Part shown: positions 17,465 through 29,000 of the stretch, piece after piece
How positions within the stretch are numbered: position 1 is the stretch's first letter
Layout: every line of letters begins with the position of its first letter
Source of the DNA: Desulfobacterales bacterium
GTDB lineage: Bacteria > Desulfobacterota > Desulfobacteria > Desulfobacterales > JADGBH01
Length of the DNA: 57,759 nucleotides
Assembly: GCA_015231595.1 (NCBI GenBank)
Contig: JADGBH010000018.1
Location: forward strand, 1 to 57,759
Direction: 5' to 3'
The notes under the pieces: generated by a model
What the model saw: the letters and a program-made list of their open reading frames with translations, nothing else
Databases searched by the model: none
Told to the model about the DNA's origin: nothing
Translations under genes and position numbers: made by a program

Positions 17465-18715
17465 TTATCGATAGAATTTTAACATATTGCCTAACATGGA
17501 AGATGGAGCATCTTCTAAAATTATTTGAATTAGTTTTTTAGCGGCCTCAGCTTTAGCAGAATCATCTGAAATATGAACCGCATTTTGGGATAAAGTATCG
17601 GTAAAAATATATTTCTCTGATGAACAATCTACCACCTGCAAAAATATGTCTGCGTGGGCACTTTTCATATTATAAAAAGGTGGATTCATTGATGTTGCCA
17701 GACTACCGCTTATCAGAAACCGTGCCCCAAATTGTCTTCCTATAGAAATCGCCGCATCTTTACTTCCAGAGTTAGCTTTTTTTATAATATCTGTATTTTG
17801 ATAAAATGAGATAACAGTTGACGAGTCAACTACAGGGATGTTCAAAGAAAGCAATTTCTTTTTTATTTCAGTTTCACAAAATTGAGCCAGTCGTCCGCCA
17901 GTATTTTCGTCTATTAGTATCAAAACTCCAAACTTATCATCAGAACGGTGAGGCTTAAGAGTGATTAATATTTTTTTTTTTTCTAAGGGCTCTAACAAAA
18001 AATTAATAGTGTCTGTTTCAAAACCATAAGATGACACCTCTACTTGATATTGCCCAGGTGCAAGCTCTATCCCCTGAAAAAAATTGATTTCCATGTTAAG
18101 AAATTTAATGTGTGAATTTTCTGGAACGGTTTTGATATTTAGCTGCCCCTTCATTTTAGATTTATCTTGTTTTTCTATAAATAAGGCAGCGTCTAACTCG
18201 TCCAAAGGGATTGATTCACTTGAGGTGGCAACAACAACGCCTGAAATAATATTAATCATTTTAGCATTAATTTTAATATTTTTGCTTCCTTTAAAAAAAT
18301 TTCCAGTAATTAAAAATCCAGCTCCAAGTTTTTTGCCCAATTTTTCACGCCACTGATCAACTTCAAAATGGGTGTGTTCTCCTTGCGCTTCTTCATATAT
18401 AAGTTTTTCAATATCTTCTAATCTTTTGCGTTCAAGAATTTTGATTTTATCTTGACCGCTAAATCGGTCAATCAAAACATCCATAAGCCCATCCTCGATA
18501 TGCGTTGAAAAAATAGTGGGCTTATCTGTGTTGCCATCCAAAAAGGAATTAATGACGATATTTATGGATTTTTCAGTATTTAAATTTTTTATAATATGCA
18601 TTTCAAAATCCTGCGATATTTCTCTTAATGCTGATTCAAGCCCATTGGCAAAAGAATAGTAAATATCACAACATAACCATAAAAGACAAATAATTGATAT
18701 TATAGTTTTTTTCAT
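17465..18715 (-). CDS. CsgG/FlgO-like exported protein with a PEGA domain
   Basis: A 416-residue exported protein (signal peptide IISIICLLWLCCDIYYSFA). Residues about 35-180 resemble CsgG/FlgO-type domains (INIVINSFLDG, ILERKRLEDIEKLI, KKLGAGFLITGNF). Residues about 190-260 form a PEGA-like beta domain (GQLNIKTVPENSHIKFL to ELAPGQYQVEVSSYGFE). The rest is a second CsgG-like half (FGVLILIDENTGGRLAQF, SIGRQFGARFLISGSLA). Such proteins assemble in or near the outer membrane; CsgG itself is the curli export pore. The ATG at 18715 is preferred over a TTG at 18733 because that TTG is part of the GAGGT ribosome-binding site. It is the third of three consecutive CsgG-type genes. Confidence 0.72.
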   Translation of the reverse strand: MKKTIISIICLLWLCCDIYYSFANGLESALREISQDFEMHIIKNLNTEKSINIVINSFLDGNTDKPTIFSTHIEDGLMDVLIDRFSGQDKIKILERKRLEDIEKLIYEEAQGEHTHFEVDQWREKLGKKLGAGFLITGNFFKGSKNIKINAKMINIISGVVVATSSESIPLDELDAALFIEKQDKSKMKGQLNIKTVPENSHIKFLNMEINFFQGIELAPGQYQVEVSSYGFETDTINFLLEPLEKKKILITLKPHRSDDKFGVLILIDENTGGRLAQFCETEIKKKLLSLNIPVVDSSTVISFYQNTDIIKKANSGSKDAAISIGRQFGARFLISGSLATSMNPPFYNMKSAHADIFLQVVDCSSEKYIFTDTLSQNAVHISDDSAKAEAAKKLIQIILEDAPSSMLGNMLKFYR

Positions 18716-18760
18716 CTTTTGATTATACCTCAATTAAATATTATTATTGTGTTGATAAGC

Positions 18761-19393
18761 CTATTCAAGGTTCTGAATTAATTTAAACACAGCGCCTTCA
18801 ATGGATGCTGCACTGGCTTTACCCCAATCAGTGCTATATTTAACATCTGATGCTGGAATGTATTCAAGGGTTTCAACATCCACTAATCTTATTTGAATCC
18901 CTACACGGATTTCAGGCTTAGTTGATACTTTAAAACCGCTGATATTTTCTTCTTTGCCTTCAGAATAATCATATACTTCCCCATAAATAACCTTTTTTGC
19001 GCCCAATATTTTACCCATCTGAACTGCAGAATTTTGATCTACGGCACCAGAAGCGCTCATCCACTGTCTTTTTAAAGCATTCTCAATAATGGCCTCATTA
19101 TCCTCTACAAATCTAAAACGGTGGGTTTTAAATAAAGCATCGGTTAAAACATTGTGAACACCTAATCCAACAGATTGTTCAAGCAGACGAGGATATTGTT
19201 TAGCGGCTCTTTCAGATAATCCCATAGGAATAACAGCTAAAGGTATTTTAGGTCCATTATAATGTGGAAAAGTAACTGGCTTACCTTCCGAATTTATCCT
19301 GTCTTCTTCCTCTACAACCGGCTTAGTAACTGCACAAGATATTACAAATAAAGTGAATATAAAGACAAATGTATGTAAAAATAATTTTTTCAT
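18761..19393 (-). CDS. CsgG-family outer-membrane lipoprotein
   Basis: A 210-residue lipoprotein: signal peptide with lipobox FVISCAVTKP (Cys about 20). The body has the CsgG pattern: KIPLAVIPMG, an amphipathic helix LGVHNVLTDALFKTHRFRFVED, then AVQMGKILGAKKVIYGEVYDY and a strand-rich RVGIQIRLVDVETLEYIPA. CsgG forms the outer-membrane channel for curli subunits, and HfaB, a relative, anchors the holdfast in Caulobacter. Here the partner cargo is unknown; no curli subunit (CsgA-like repeat) is in the window. The ATG overlaps the stop of the upstream CsgG-like gene by 4 bp, showing translational coupling, and has a GAGG site six bases before it. Confidence 0.8.
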   Translation of the reverse strand: MKKLFLHTFVFIFTLFVISCAVTKPVVEEEDRINSEGKPVTFPHYNGPKIPLAVIPMGLSERAAKQYPRLLEQSVGLGVHNVLTDALFKTHRFRFVEDNEAIIENALKRQWMSASGAVDQNSAVQMGKILGAKKVIYGEVYDYSEGKEENISGFKVSTKPEIRVGIQIRLVDVETLEYIPASDVKYSTDWGKASAASIEGAVFKLIQNLE

Positions 19394-20016
19394 TTGAACC
19401 TCGCTTGCTCAATGGCATTTTCCATTGCTTTTTGAGCTGCCTTTCCGACAGCGGTTTTGTCAAAATAAATTTTATCCTGTCTAATTTCAAAAAAAGCGCC
19501 CTTTGAACGGGTTTCAGCCTTTCCTTTTCCCTTAGAATAGATTACCTGATGACCTTGCTCTTTAATAAAAATTTCTATATCTACCTCAACCTTAGTTGAT
19601 GCTACAGAAAAAGGTCCTAAAAAAGTTTTACTTTGAGTAGTTTTAAAATCAATTACTCTTGCATAGGCGACAACATCACTTCCAATATCTTTAGCTATGG
19701 TGTCCGCCTCTTTCTCATTATATAAAGATTTTTCTCCGTTCCATTGTAATGAAATTAATTTATTAATTTTTTCAACAATAATCGGATTATCCTCAATAGG
19801 AATAAAATTACCAAGATTGAATAATTGTTGAAGTAAAAGGTGAGATAATCCGTAACCAATAAGCTGACTTTCCCATTCTGGATTATTAATGGTGTTGTTA
19901 ACACCAATAACAGCCAGCCGTTTTTTAGAAAGTTTTTCTTCTAAGAATGATTGATCGGGTAAAATAATTAAAAGAAATAACAATAAATATGTCCAATATA
20001 TTTTGGAAAAGTTCAT
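19390..20016 (-). CDS. CsgG-like exported protein
   Basis: About 208 residues from the ATG at 20016, where a clean signal peptide begins (MNFSKIYWTYLLLFLLIILP); the frame is open to 20043 but that start has no ribosome-binding site. The mature part has a CsgG-like order: KKRLAVIGVNN, LSHLLLQQLFNLGNFIPIED, then AKDIGSDVVAYARVIDF, strands TKVEVDIEIFI and a C-terminal helix KAAQKAMENAIEQARFK. There is no lipobox cysteine, unlike the next gene. It starts about 60 bp after the PKS stop codon, so it may be co-transcribed with the PKS, and its stop overlaps the next CsgG gene. Function is inferred only from fold pattern. Confidence 0.62.
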   Translation of the reverse strand: MNFSKIYWTYLLLFLLIILPDQSFLEEKLSKKRLAVIGVNNTINNPEWESQLIGYGLSHLLLQQLFNLGNFIPIEDNPIIVEKINKLISLQWNGEKSLYNEKEADTIAKDIGSDVVAYARVIDFKTTQSKTFLGPFSVASTKVEVDIEIFIKEQGHQVIYSKGKGKAETRSKGAFFEIRQDKIYFDKTAVGKAAQKAMENAIEQARFK

Positions 20017-20075
20017 TTTTTTATAAGTTCCTATCTCATACATCTAAAAGTGTTGGTTTTTATAGAAAATTTTAT

Positions 20076-23000
20076 CTATTTATTCAAAAAATCTTTGAAC
20101 ATCTTAAACGGCAGCTTCGCAATATCACTAACGGTTGGTAGATTTTTTTCTCCGCTGCTATAGTCAGCTATCAATTTTATAACATTAGCTGCACTATATT
20201 TTCCAGGCATTAGATTTTCTTCAACTGAATCAATAAATTGTATGACATATTCATTAAATTTTTTTGCATGGGTGATAAATGGAAAATGGCCAGCATCATA
20301 AAATTCAACCACTTTTGAATTTTCAATCATAGAATTTAAACGTTCGGTAGATCTCACATCAAATAAAGCTTGTTTAATAGCGTCCACCTTGCCTGAAATA
20401 ATAAGAGTTTCCGCTTTAATAAATGGTAAAATATCAGAGGTATTTAACTTATAAAATTCTTCCATATAACCAGTACCAGAAATGGCATCAACGGATTTAC
20501 TTTCAGAAATAATATTCAGATATTTTTGTTTATTCCTTCTGTGATAGGCCGATTTTTTTGCCACATTTTCAATGTCCTTTAAAAATAAAGCAGAGTACTT
20601 TTCAAGGCGTTCTTTATCAGGCAAACCTTGAAAGAAGCTTTCATTAATTTTTGAAAAACCACCAGATAAAGTTAAGGACGCTGTTGATTCAGGATATTTA
20701 AATGCAAAAGTTTGACCTATCATTCCTCCGTAACTTGTTGTAACTATATGAATCGGTCTTTCTATTTCCAGAATATCGAGAGTTTCTTTAAACACTTCAC
20801 TTATGTTTCTAAGGGATAAATCTCTTATTCTTCCGCTTTTTCCATGGCCGGGCATATTAATCGATATAACTTGATATTTTGGCGAAAGAGCTGCAAATTG
20901 GTAGCGCCAAATTGATGAACTCATTGCAAATCCAGGTATAAGCAAAACTGGGGCTCCGTCTCCAGCCGCAATAACTTCTAATTTTGCTTTTGACGGAGTT
21001 TCTACAAGCAGGTTAACCATTTTCTTTTCATGCTTCATTAAAAGGCTTAAATAATCCATCAAAAGTCTTTGCTTAGTTTCGTCTGAAATTCCTATCTGAT
21101 TAAAACCTTTTGCGTATTCTTCTAATTCTTCAAGGCTTATTTTTGGAGTTGCAGCGTTTTTTATCCCTATAATTTGAATAGGTTCTTTTCCGACTTCTAT
21201 AGTAACGTCTTTTTGATATTCTTTTATAACCCTTACTTGATATCTGCTTTTAAGTTTAACACCTTCAATGCAGACATCACGAAAATCATCACTCATAATT
21301 TCTGGAATAATAATATTTTCAGAAGAAGGCTGATAATAGTGCAATATATTTTCTTTGAATTTTAAATATAAAGCGCTTGAAAATTCCGCTATAGTTGGAT
21401 TTTCAAAAAACATAGAAGGTTTAATAGTTGTTTTATATGTTTCGTCAATTTTTCCTGCAAATTCAAGCAGAGTAACTGAATCAAAACCATAATTGCTCAT
21501 ATCTTCGTTCTCATCTATTTCAATTTCATCTAATTTTAGTATTTTACTTGCGATTTTAATTAAATCTTTTTGTAAAGACATTATTAATTTAGACTCGTCG
21601 GCTTTTATCGGTAAAATTTCAGATGCTTTTGGTTTTTCATCATAGCTCGGAAAATGTTCAAGTATTGATTTTCTGATTCTATCAGTGTTTCCATATATGA
21701 TTAAAAGATTTTTATGATTAGTTGAAAGAGCAGTTTCAAATGCTTTTAAACCATCTTCAGTTTTTAAAAGTTTCATTCCGAATGTTTTTTCTATCATTTT
21801 TGCTATGTCTTCATTAACGTCCATACCGCCTTCCTGCCATAACGGCCAGTTTATGGATAGAATTTTTCCAGAACGTATTTCTGAAAAATTATCTAAAAAG
21901 CTGTTGGCATAGGCGTAATCAGATTGAGCAATATTTCCAATAACTCCGCTTACGGATGAAAATGAAACAAAAAAATCAATTTTTTCAGATTTTAAAGCTT
22001 CATAGAGAATTATAGTTCCATATATTTTCGGAGAAATAACTGCATTGAATTCATTATATGTTTTTTTAGCAATAAATGAATCTTTAGTAATTCCTGCGCT
22101 ATGAATAACACCGTCTATTTTCCCAAAAATTGATTTTGTTTTTCTTATAAGTTCAGCCACGTCATCTGATTTTAATATATCACATTTTACATGAATTAGT
22201 TCGCATCCGAATAATGATTTCATTTCTGCGATTTTATATTTTCGTTCTGAAGATAAATCTGACCTTGAAGCAAGAACAATTTGCGCTTTAAAATTTTTAG
22301 TAAGATGTTCGGCAAAAATAAGGCCAAGACCTCCTGTTCCGCCAGTTATAATATAAACTCCATTATCTTTTATTATTCGATTTAAATCATATTCAGGCTT
22401 AACTTCCTTTAAGGATTTTATATATCTATTTTTATCCTGATATTTTATTTCAACATCAGTATTATTAAACTCAATAAAGGCTTTGTTTACGATATTGACA
22501 GGAGATTTATCCTGAATTGAAATTGTTTTCAGATTAATTTTAGGATTTTCCATTCGAAGTGTTCTTGCAAAGCCTGAAACAGCAAAGTTTTCAGGTTTAT
22601 TATTTGAATGGAAATATAAAATTTCAATTTGATTTCTTTCTTCTATTAATGCTGAAGAAAGGAAAAATATCGGATAAATTCCAAGTTTAAGACTTGATTC
22701 AATCGGAACCTGTTCATCTTTAGAGTTAGGCCATAAATATAAAATTTTATCAGGCATAAGATTATTAGATTTAAGGTGTTTTACAAGCGATTTAAAATCT
22801 TCCTGTTTTTTTGGAGAAACCGAACAAAATCCATCAATTCCAGAAGCATTGAATTCTGTTCCTGGTTTTACAACAAGAATATTTGGAGCAGGATTCAATC
22901 TACTTAAAAGCATATCTTTAATATTATTGTTTTCGTCAAAAATAAGAATATTTTTTATATCAGATGGAGATGTATCATTTAGTTCAAGGTTAGATTTTAT

Positions 23001-26000
23001 CCAGGTTGAATTATAATAAATTAGTCCATCAGCCGATTTTTTTAAAGTGTCAATTGATTTTGTAAAAAACTCGATAGACTTAATTGAAAAATAAGATATT
23101 TTAGCACAAACATTACCTTTATCATCAGCAAAAATAACTGAATATTTTTCAAAGTTATCTGCTTTTATGGAAATATAAATTTTATCTTTTACAGGGGATA
23201 TAATTTCAAGCGTTTTTATGGATTCAATAAAATTATGGGAAGCTTTTCCAGTTTTTTTGTATAAGAAATATTCTATTGCTTGAAGTGAAGCTTCAATTAT
23301 TGAAGGATGAAGTTCAAATTCATTAAAGTTTTCTTTTATTTGAGGCGGAATTTCAGCGAAAGCAAAAATTTCCGTATCAGACATATAAAGATTTTTAATT
23401 GTTTTAAAACCATCGGCATAATTAACATGAAAGGTTTTGAACACTTCGTAAAGTGTATCCTTTAAAACTTGATGTTTTGAATTATTTTTTAAGGACTCAA
23501 TATCAATTATTTCATCAGCAATTTTTTTGGAATCTTCGTAGCCTATACTTCCTTTGCAATATACTTTTCGATTATCTTCTTTTGTTTCTGTAAAAATTTC
23601 AAATTCAACATCTCCGTCTGACGGGTAAAGACTTATGTGAACTTGCTTTTCATCATCGTTTATAACAATCGGAGGTGCAAACATAAGGTTTGACAATCTG
23701 CTTACTTTTCTTTCTCCAGCAAATTCCCCGGCAGCTCTTGCCATTTCGATAAATGAAGTTGATGGAAAAATATTTTTGCCGTAAATTGAGCAGTCAGTAA
23801 GATAAAATGCACTTCCTGTAAGGTATGTTGAAAATTTTTCTTCTTTTAATGTTGAACGGTTTACATGCACAAGGCTGTGAAGTGTGATTTGTTGCCCTTT
23901 CGGAGCTGTTAAATATGCAATTTTCGTTTCTGAAGCCCAATGTCTTTCCTTTGCAAAAGGATAGGTCGGTAGAGAAATTTTATTTGGAAGTTTATTGTAA
24001 AGTATTTTCCAATCAAATTCGACACCAGATGCCCAAAGTTGGGCTATTTTACTATATTTTTTATCCTTTATTATAATTTTTAAAAATTCTTCTCCTTCTC
24101 TGCCGTCAACAAGCATTGAAGAACTTGCCTGTCCAATTTTAACATTACCATAAAATAATTCAGGTATATCTTTTTTATCTTCAGTAAAAGATTTGAGTTT
24201 TTGAATAAGCTCATCTTTTGATGCAATAACGACAGCAATTCTTTCTTCCATTGCTTCTCTGCCTGTTTGAAGAGTATAAGCCACATCTGACAGGGAAATA
24301 TCAGTATATTTTTCGATAAAATTAGAAAGATTTTTTGCATACTCTTTAAGTCTGTCTTTATTTTTAGCTGAGATAACAAAAATATAAGGAGGATTTTCAA
24401 TATCCGAATCCGATTTCTCGGTTTTTTTAAATTCTTCTATTGCAATATGAGCGTTTGCTCCGCCGAACCCAAATGAGCTTACTCCTGCTCTCCTTGGAAT
24501 AGCTTTCCCAAAATCATCTATAATTCTATCCCAATTTTTAGTTTTAGTTAATATGTAAAATGGAGTATCAGCCAGATTTATGTATGGGTTAAGTTCATTT
24601 AAATGAAGGGATGCTGGAAGCATTTTATTTTTCATGGAAAGTACAATTTTTATTAATCCAGCAATTCCTGAAGCTGGCTCAAGGTGGCCGATATTGGTTT
24701 TAACTGAGCCTATTCCGCAAAAGTTTTTTTGTTTTATCGGTTTGTTATAAATTTTTTCAAGTTCCTTAAAAGCCATTTTTATACCGTCAACTTCAACCGG
24801 ATCTCCAAGAGCTGTGCCTGTTCCATGCAGTTCAAGGCAGGTTATTGTTTCAGGTAAAAAACCGGCATCAGTATAAGCTTTTACAAGTAGTTCAGCTTGA
24901 GCTTTAGAATTTGGAGCTGTTAATGATGCAGCTTTACCTCCATGATTTTCTGACGAGCCTTTTATGACCGCATAAATATTATCATTATCTTCTAACGCTC
25001 GAGCAAGGGGTTTTAAAATTATAGCTGCTATGCCTTCGCCTTTTACATAACCGTTTGCTGTTTTATCAAAAGTTTTGCACTTTCCGTCAGGAGATAACAC
25101 TCCAAGCTGAGAAGCCCCTATAAGTGTGCTTGGCGTAAGCATAAGGCTGACTCCTGCGGCTATAGCAATGTCGGATTCATCTGCATAGATGGATTTTACA
25201 CCCCTATGAACAGCAATAAGACTGCTTGAACATGCGGTATTTATGGACTCGCTTGGGCCTCTAAAGTTAAAGAAAAACGAAGCTCGATTTGAAAGCATTG
25301 CATGGGCATTTCCTGTTGCAACCTGCGCCGTAAGCTTGCCGCTGCTTGTTAGAATTTGTTCATAATCATTAAATTGAACTCCTACATAAACTCCAACTTT
25401 TTTACCGGACAGTTCAGACGCTTTATATCCCGCATCTTCGATAGCTTTCCATATCGTTTCAAGGAGTATGCGCTGCTGAGGGTCCATCAGTTCAGCTTCC
25501 CTTGGAGAAATACTAAAAAATTTTGCGTCAAATTTATCAACATCGGGTATTACGCCTCCCCATTTTGAATTTGTTTTATTGCTTTCTTTTAATGGGTCTC
25601 CAAAATAATCTTCCCAATTCCATCTTTCTTTTGGAATAATTTCTATCATGTTTTTTTCATTTTTTAAATTATCCCAGTATTCATTAATATCTTTTGACAT
25701 TGGCAATACGCAAGCTATTCCAATTATTGCTATGCCGTCTGATGGGGTTTGTCCATATGCCTCCCTCCTGCCTCCAGTGCGAGGGAGGGTTGAGGTGGCT
25801 GGAGTCGATTGACTTTTTAACACTGTAGTGGCTTTTTTAACTGGTTTTATATCTTTATAGAATTCTTTTATTTGGGCTTCAAATTCCTTATGTAAATATT
25901 CTCTTAAGGCTTTTATTGAGCCATGAGCAAAGAAAACAGTCGGAGAAATAGTTATTTTAAAAATATCAGATATTTTATTTACAAATTCGGTAAGCAGTAT

Positions 26001-29000
26001 TGAATCAAAACCAAAATTGCCAAGGTTTTCATCTGAATCAAGGTTTACTGTATCGATACTTACAATTTGGGAAGCTATTTTTTTAATATCAATTTCTAAT
26101 CTTTTGTTTAAGTCTGTTTCTTCTGTTTCTTCAAAAGCAATAGGCTCAATTTCTATTTTCTTTTCTAAAACAGGCTCGCCATGCTTAACATCAACTTTAA
26201 GCATTCTGTCTATTTTATTTTTTTCTCCAGACATAACAACTATATTGGGCATATTGCTTGACAGAATATTTTTAAAGGCTAAAATTCCTTTTTCAGTTTC
26301 AAGGTAAGCAAGACCTGATGATTTAAGGTATAAAGCTTCTCCTTCATCGTCAAGATGCATTCCTCCTTCACGCCATAGCGGCCAATTAATTGAAATTGTT
26401 TTTCCGTATCTTTGATTTTGAACTCGTTTGTTTTCTCTTTCAAGTGTAAATGCGTCTAAAAATTTATTTCCAATTGCGTAATCGCACTGACCGAAATCAC
26501 CAAGAACAGCTGATGTTGACGAAAACATCACAAAAAAATCTAATTTTTCATTTTTTGTAGCTTCATCAAGGATTACGCTTCCATCAATTTTAGGATTTAT
26601 AACTTGTTTAAATTCGTTTATGTCTTTTTCAGTTATGATTTTTTCGCTTGTTTTTCCAGCAGCGTGAATAATACCGTTAATTGCTCCAAACTTTGACTTT
26701 GCAGTATTTACAGCCTTAGTCATTGATTCTATATCTGAAGTGTCTGCTTTAATATAAATTGCTTCAGCGCCATTTTGATTAAGCTCGTCTATAATTTCTT
26801 TTTTATTTGTAGAAAGCTCTGACCGCCCAATTAAAATAAGCCTTGCTTTGTATTTTTCTGCAAGGTATTTGGCAAAAACAAGGCCTAATGCTCCAGCTCC
26901 GCCAGTAATAACATAAACGCCTTTTTCCCTTAAAACTTGAGGGGCTGTTTCTAAAAAGTCAATAGATTCTGCTTTTTTGATAAATCGTTCTGAATTTTTG
27001 TACAATACTTCTGGCGAATAATATTTTTTATTTATTACAAGTTCTTTTGCAGCGAGAGTAAGACTTGATAACTCATCAATGGATATGGTTGAAAAAAGAA
27101 TATTCGGTAAAACAAGGCTAATGGATTTAGAAAAGCCGGCTAACGCTTCATAAAAGGCATTTGGATATTTAAAAATAAAAATTATTCGTTTTATATTTTT
27201 CGCATTTTCGCCTAAAGCCTTAATCAGGTTAAAAACTGAAAATATGCCTAAATCCAATTCTTTTGCGTTTTTATTGTCTATGCCCCATGTATAAAGTATA
27301 TGAGTCGGATAAAAATCTTGAAAATCAAACTTATCATTTATTTCGCCAATAATTTTAGTTTTAGAATTTTTAAAATATGGAGACAAAGATTCGAGAACTT
27401 GATTATTCTTACCAAATATCAATATATTGGCATTTTCAATATTTTCGTGAGCAAAATAATCTGATTCATTCCAAATAAGGTTATAATAAAATATAGATGG
27501 TTCAATTTTCTTTTTTGTTGTTTTAACCCAGAATCTTTCCTTTGCAAAAGGATATGTAGGAAGAGGAAGTCGTTTTGGTTTTGTATCGGCATGTAAAAGA
27601 TTCCAATCTATGTCTATTCCGGACACCCATAATTTAGCTATTTTATTTGTTTTTTTGTTTAAAATAAGGCTTTTTATAAATTCTTTCCCTTCTTCATCTT
27701 CAACCATTATGTCGTAATTATCTTTTTTTGATTTTAAGCTTCCGATAAAAAGATTTTCAGACTTTTCCTTATTTAAATATTTTATGAGATTAGATTTAAG
27801 TGTATCTATATTATCAGCTGTTATTGCGAGCCTTTCTTGCATAGGATCTCTGCCAGCTTGAAGGGTATAAGCAATATCATAAAAATATTTGTCAGCGTCT
27901 TGTATTTTTTCAAGGTAATTTAATATGTCTCCTGCATACTGGGTAAGTCTTTGCTCGTCTTTTGCTGATAAAACAAAAATAGATTCTTTACATTCAGTGT
28001 TGTCTTCCTTTATGCTTTTATTTTCATATTCTTCAATTATGATATGGGAATTTACACCTCCAAACCCAAAAGAGCTTATTCCAGCTCTTCTTGGGATTGG
28101 ATTATTATTTTCGTCTTTAATAGTGTCCCAATTTTGAATTTTATCGATAAAATAAAAAGGGCTGTCTTTAATGCTTATGTATGGATTAAGTTCTTTAAAA
28201 TGAAGCAAAGACGGCAATTTTTTATACTTCATACATAGCAATACTTTTAAAACTCCAGCAATTCCAGCGGCAGTTTCAAGATGGCCGATATTAGTTTTAA
28301 CTGAGCTTATTCCGCATATTGGAACATCAGGAATTTTTATTTCCCATTTTTTGTAAAGTTCTGAAAAAGCTTTTTTAAGAGCATTTATTTCAATTGGATC
28401 TCCAAGGGAAGTACCTGTTCCATGAGCTTCAATGTAACTTATTGTTGATGGATTTATTTGAGCTTTTTCTACAGCATCAATTATAACTTCAGCTTGAGCT
28501 GCAGGATTAGGAGCTGTGAGCGAATTAGCTTTTCCTCCGTGATTTATTGATGTTGATTTTATAACGCCGTATATAAAATCTCCGTCCTCTATGGCTTTAT
28601 CAAGGGGTTTAAGAAAGACAGCTCCGACACCTTCGCCTCTTGCGTAGCCATTAGCGCTTTTATCAAATGTTTTGCATTTTCCGTCTTTGCTGAGCATACC
28701 TGCTTTGCTGAATGCTATAAAAAGAGAAGGACTTGCCATTACGTTTACGCCGCCGGCAATGGCAAAATCACAGTTGCCGAACTGTATTGCTTCAACAGCT
28801 CTGTGTATTGCCACAAGTGCGCTTGAACATGCTGTATCTATAGGCTCACTTGGGCCTTTTAAGTTTAAAAGATAAGAAATTCGATTTGCAAGTATAGAAT
28901 GGGACATACCGGTTGCAGCTTGAGCTTTTATATCGTCACTGGCTTCTCGAATGATGTCGTTATAATCAAGGGTTGCGACTCCAACAAAAAGCCCTGTTTT

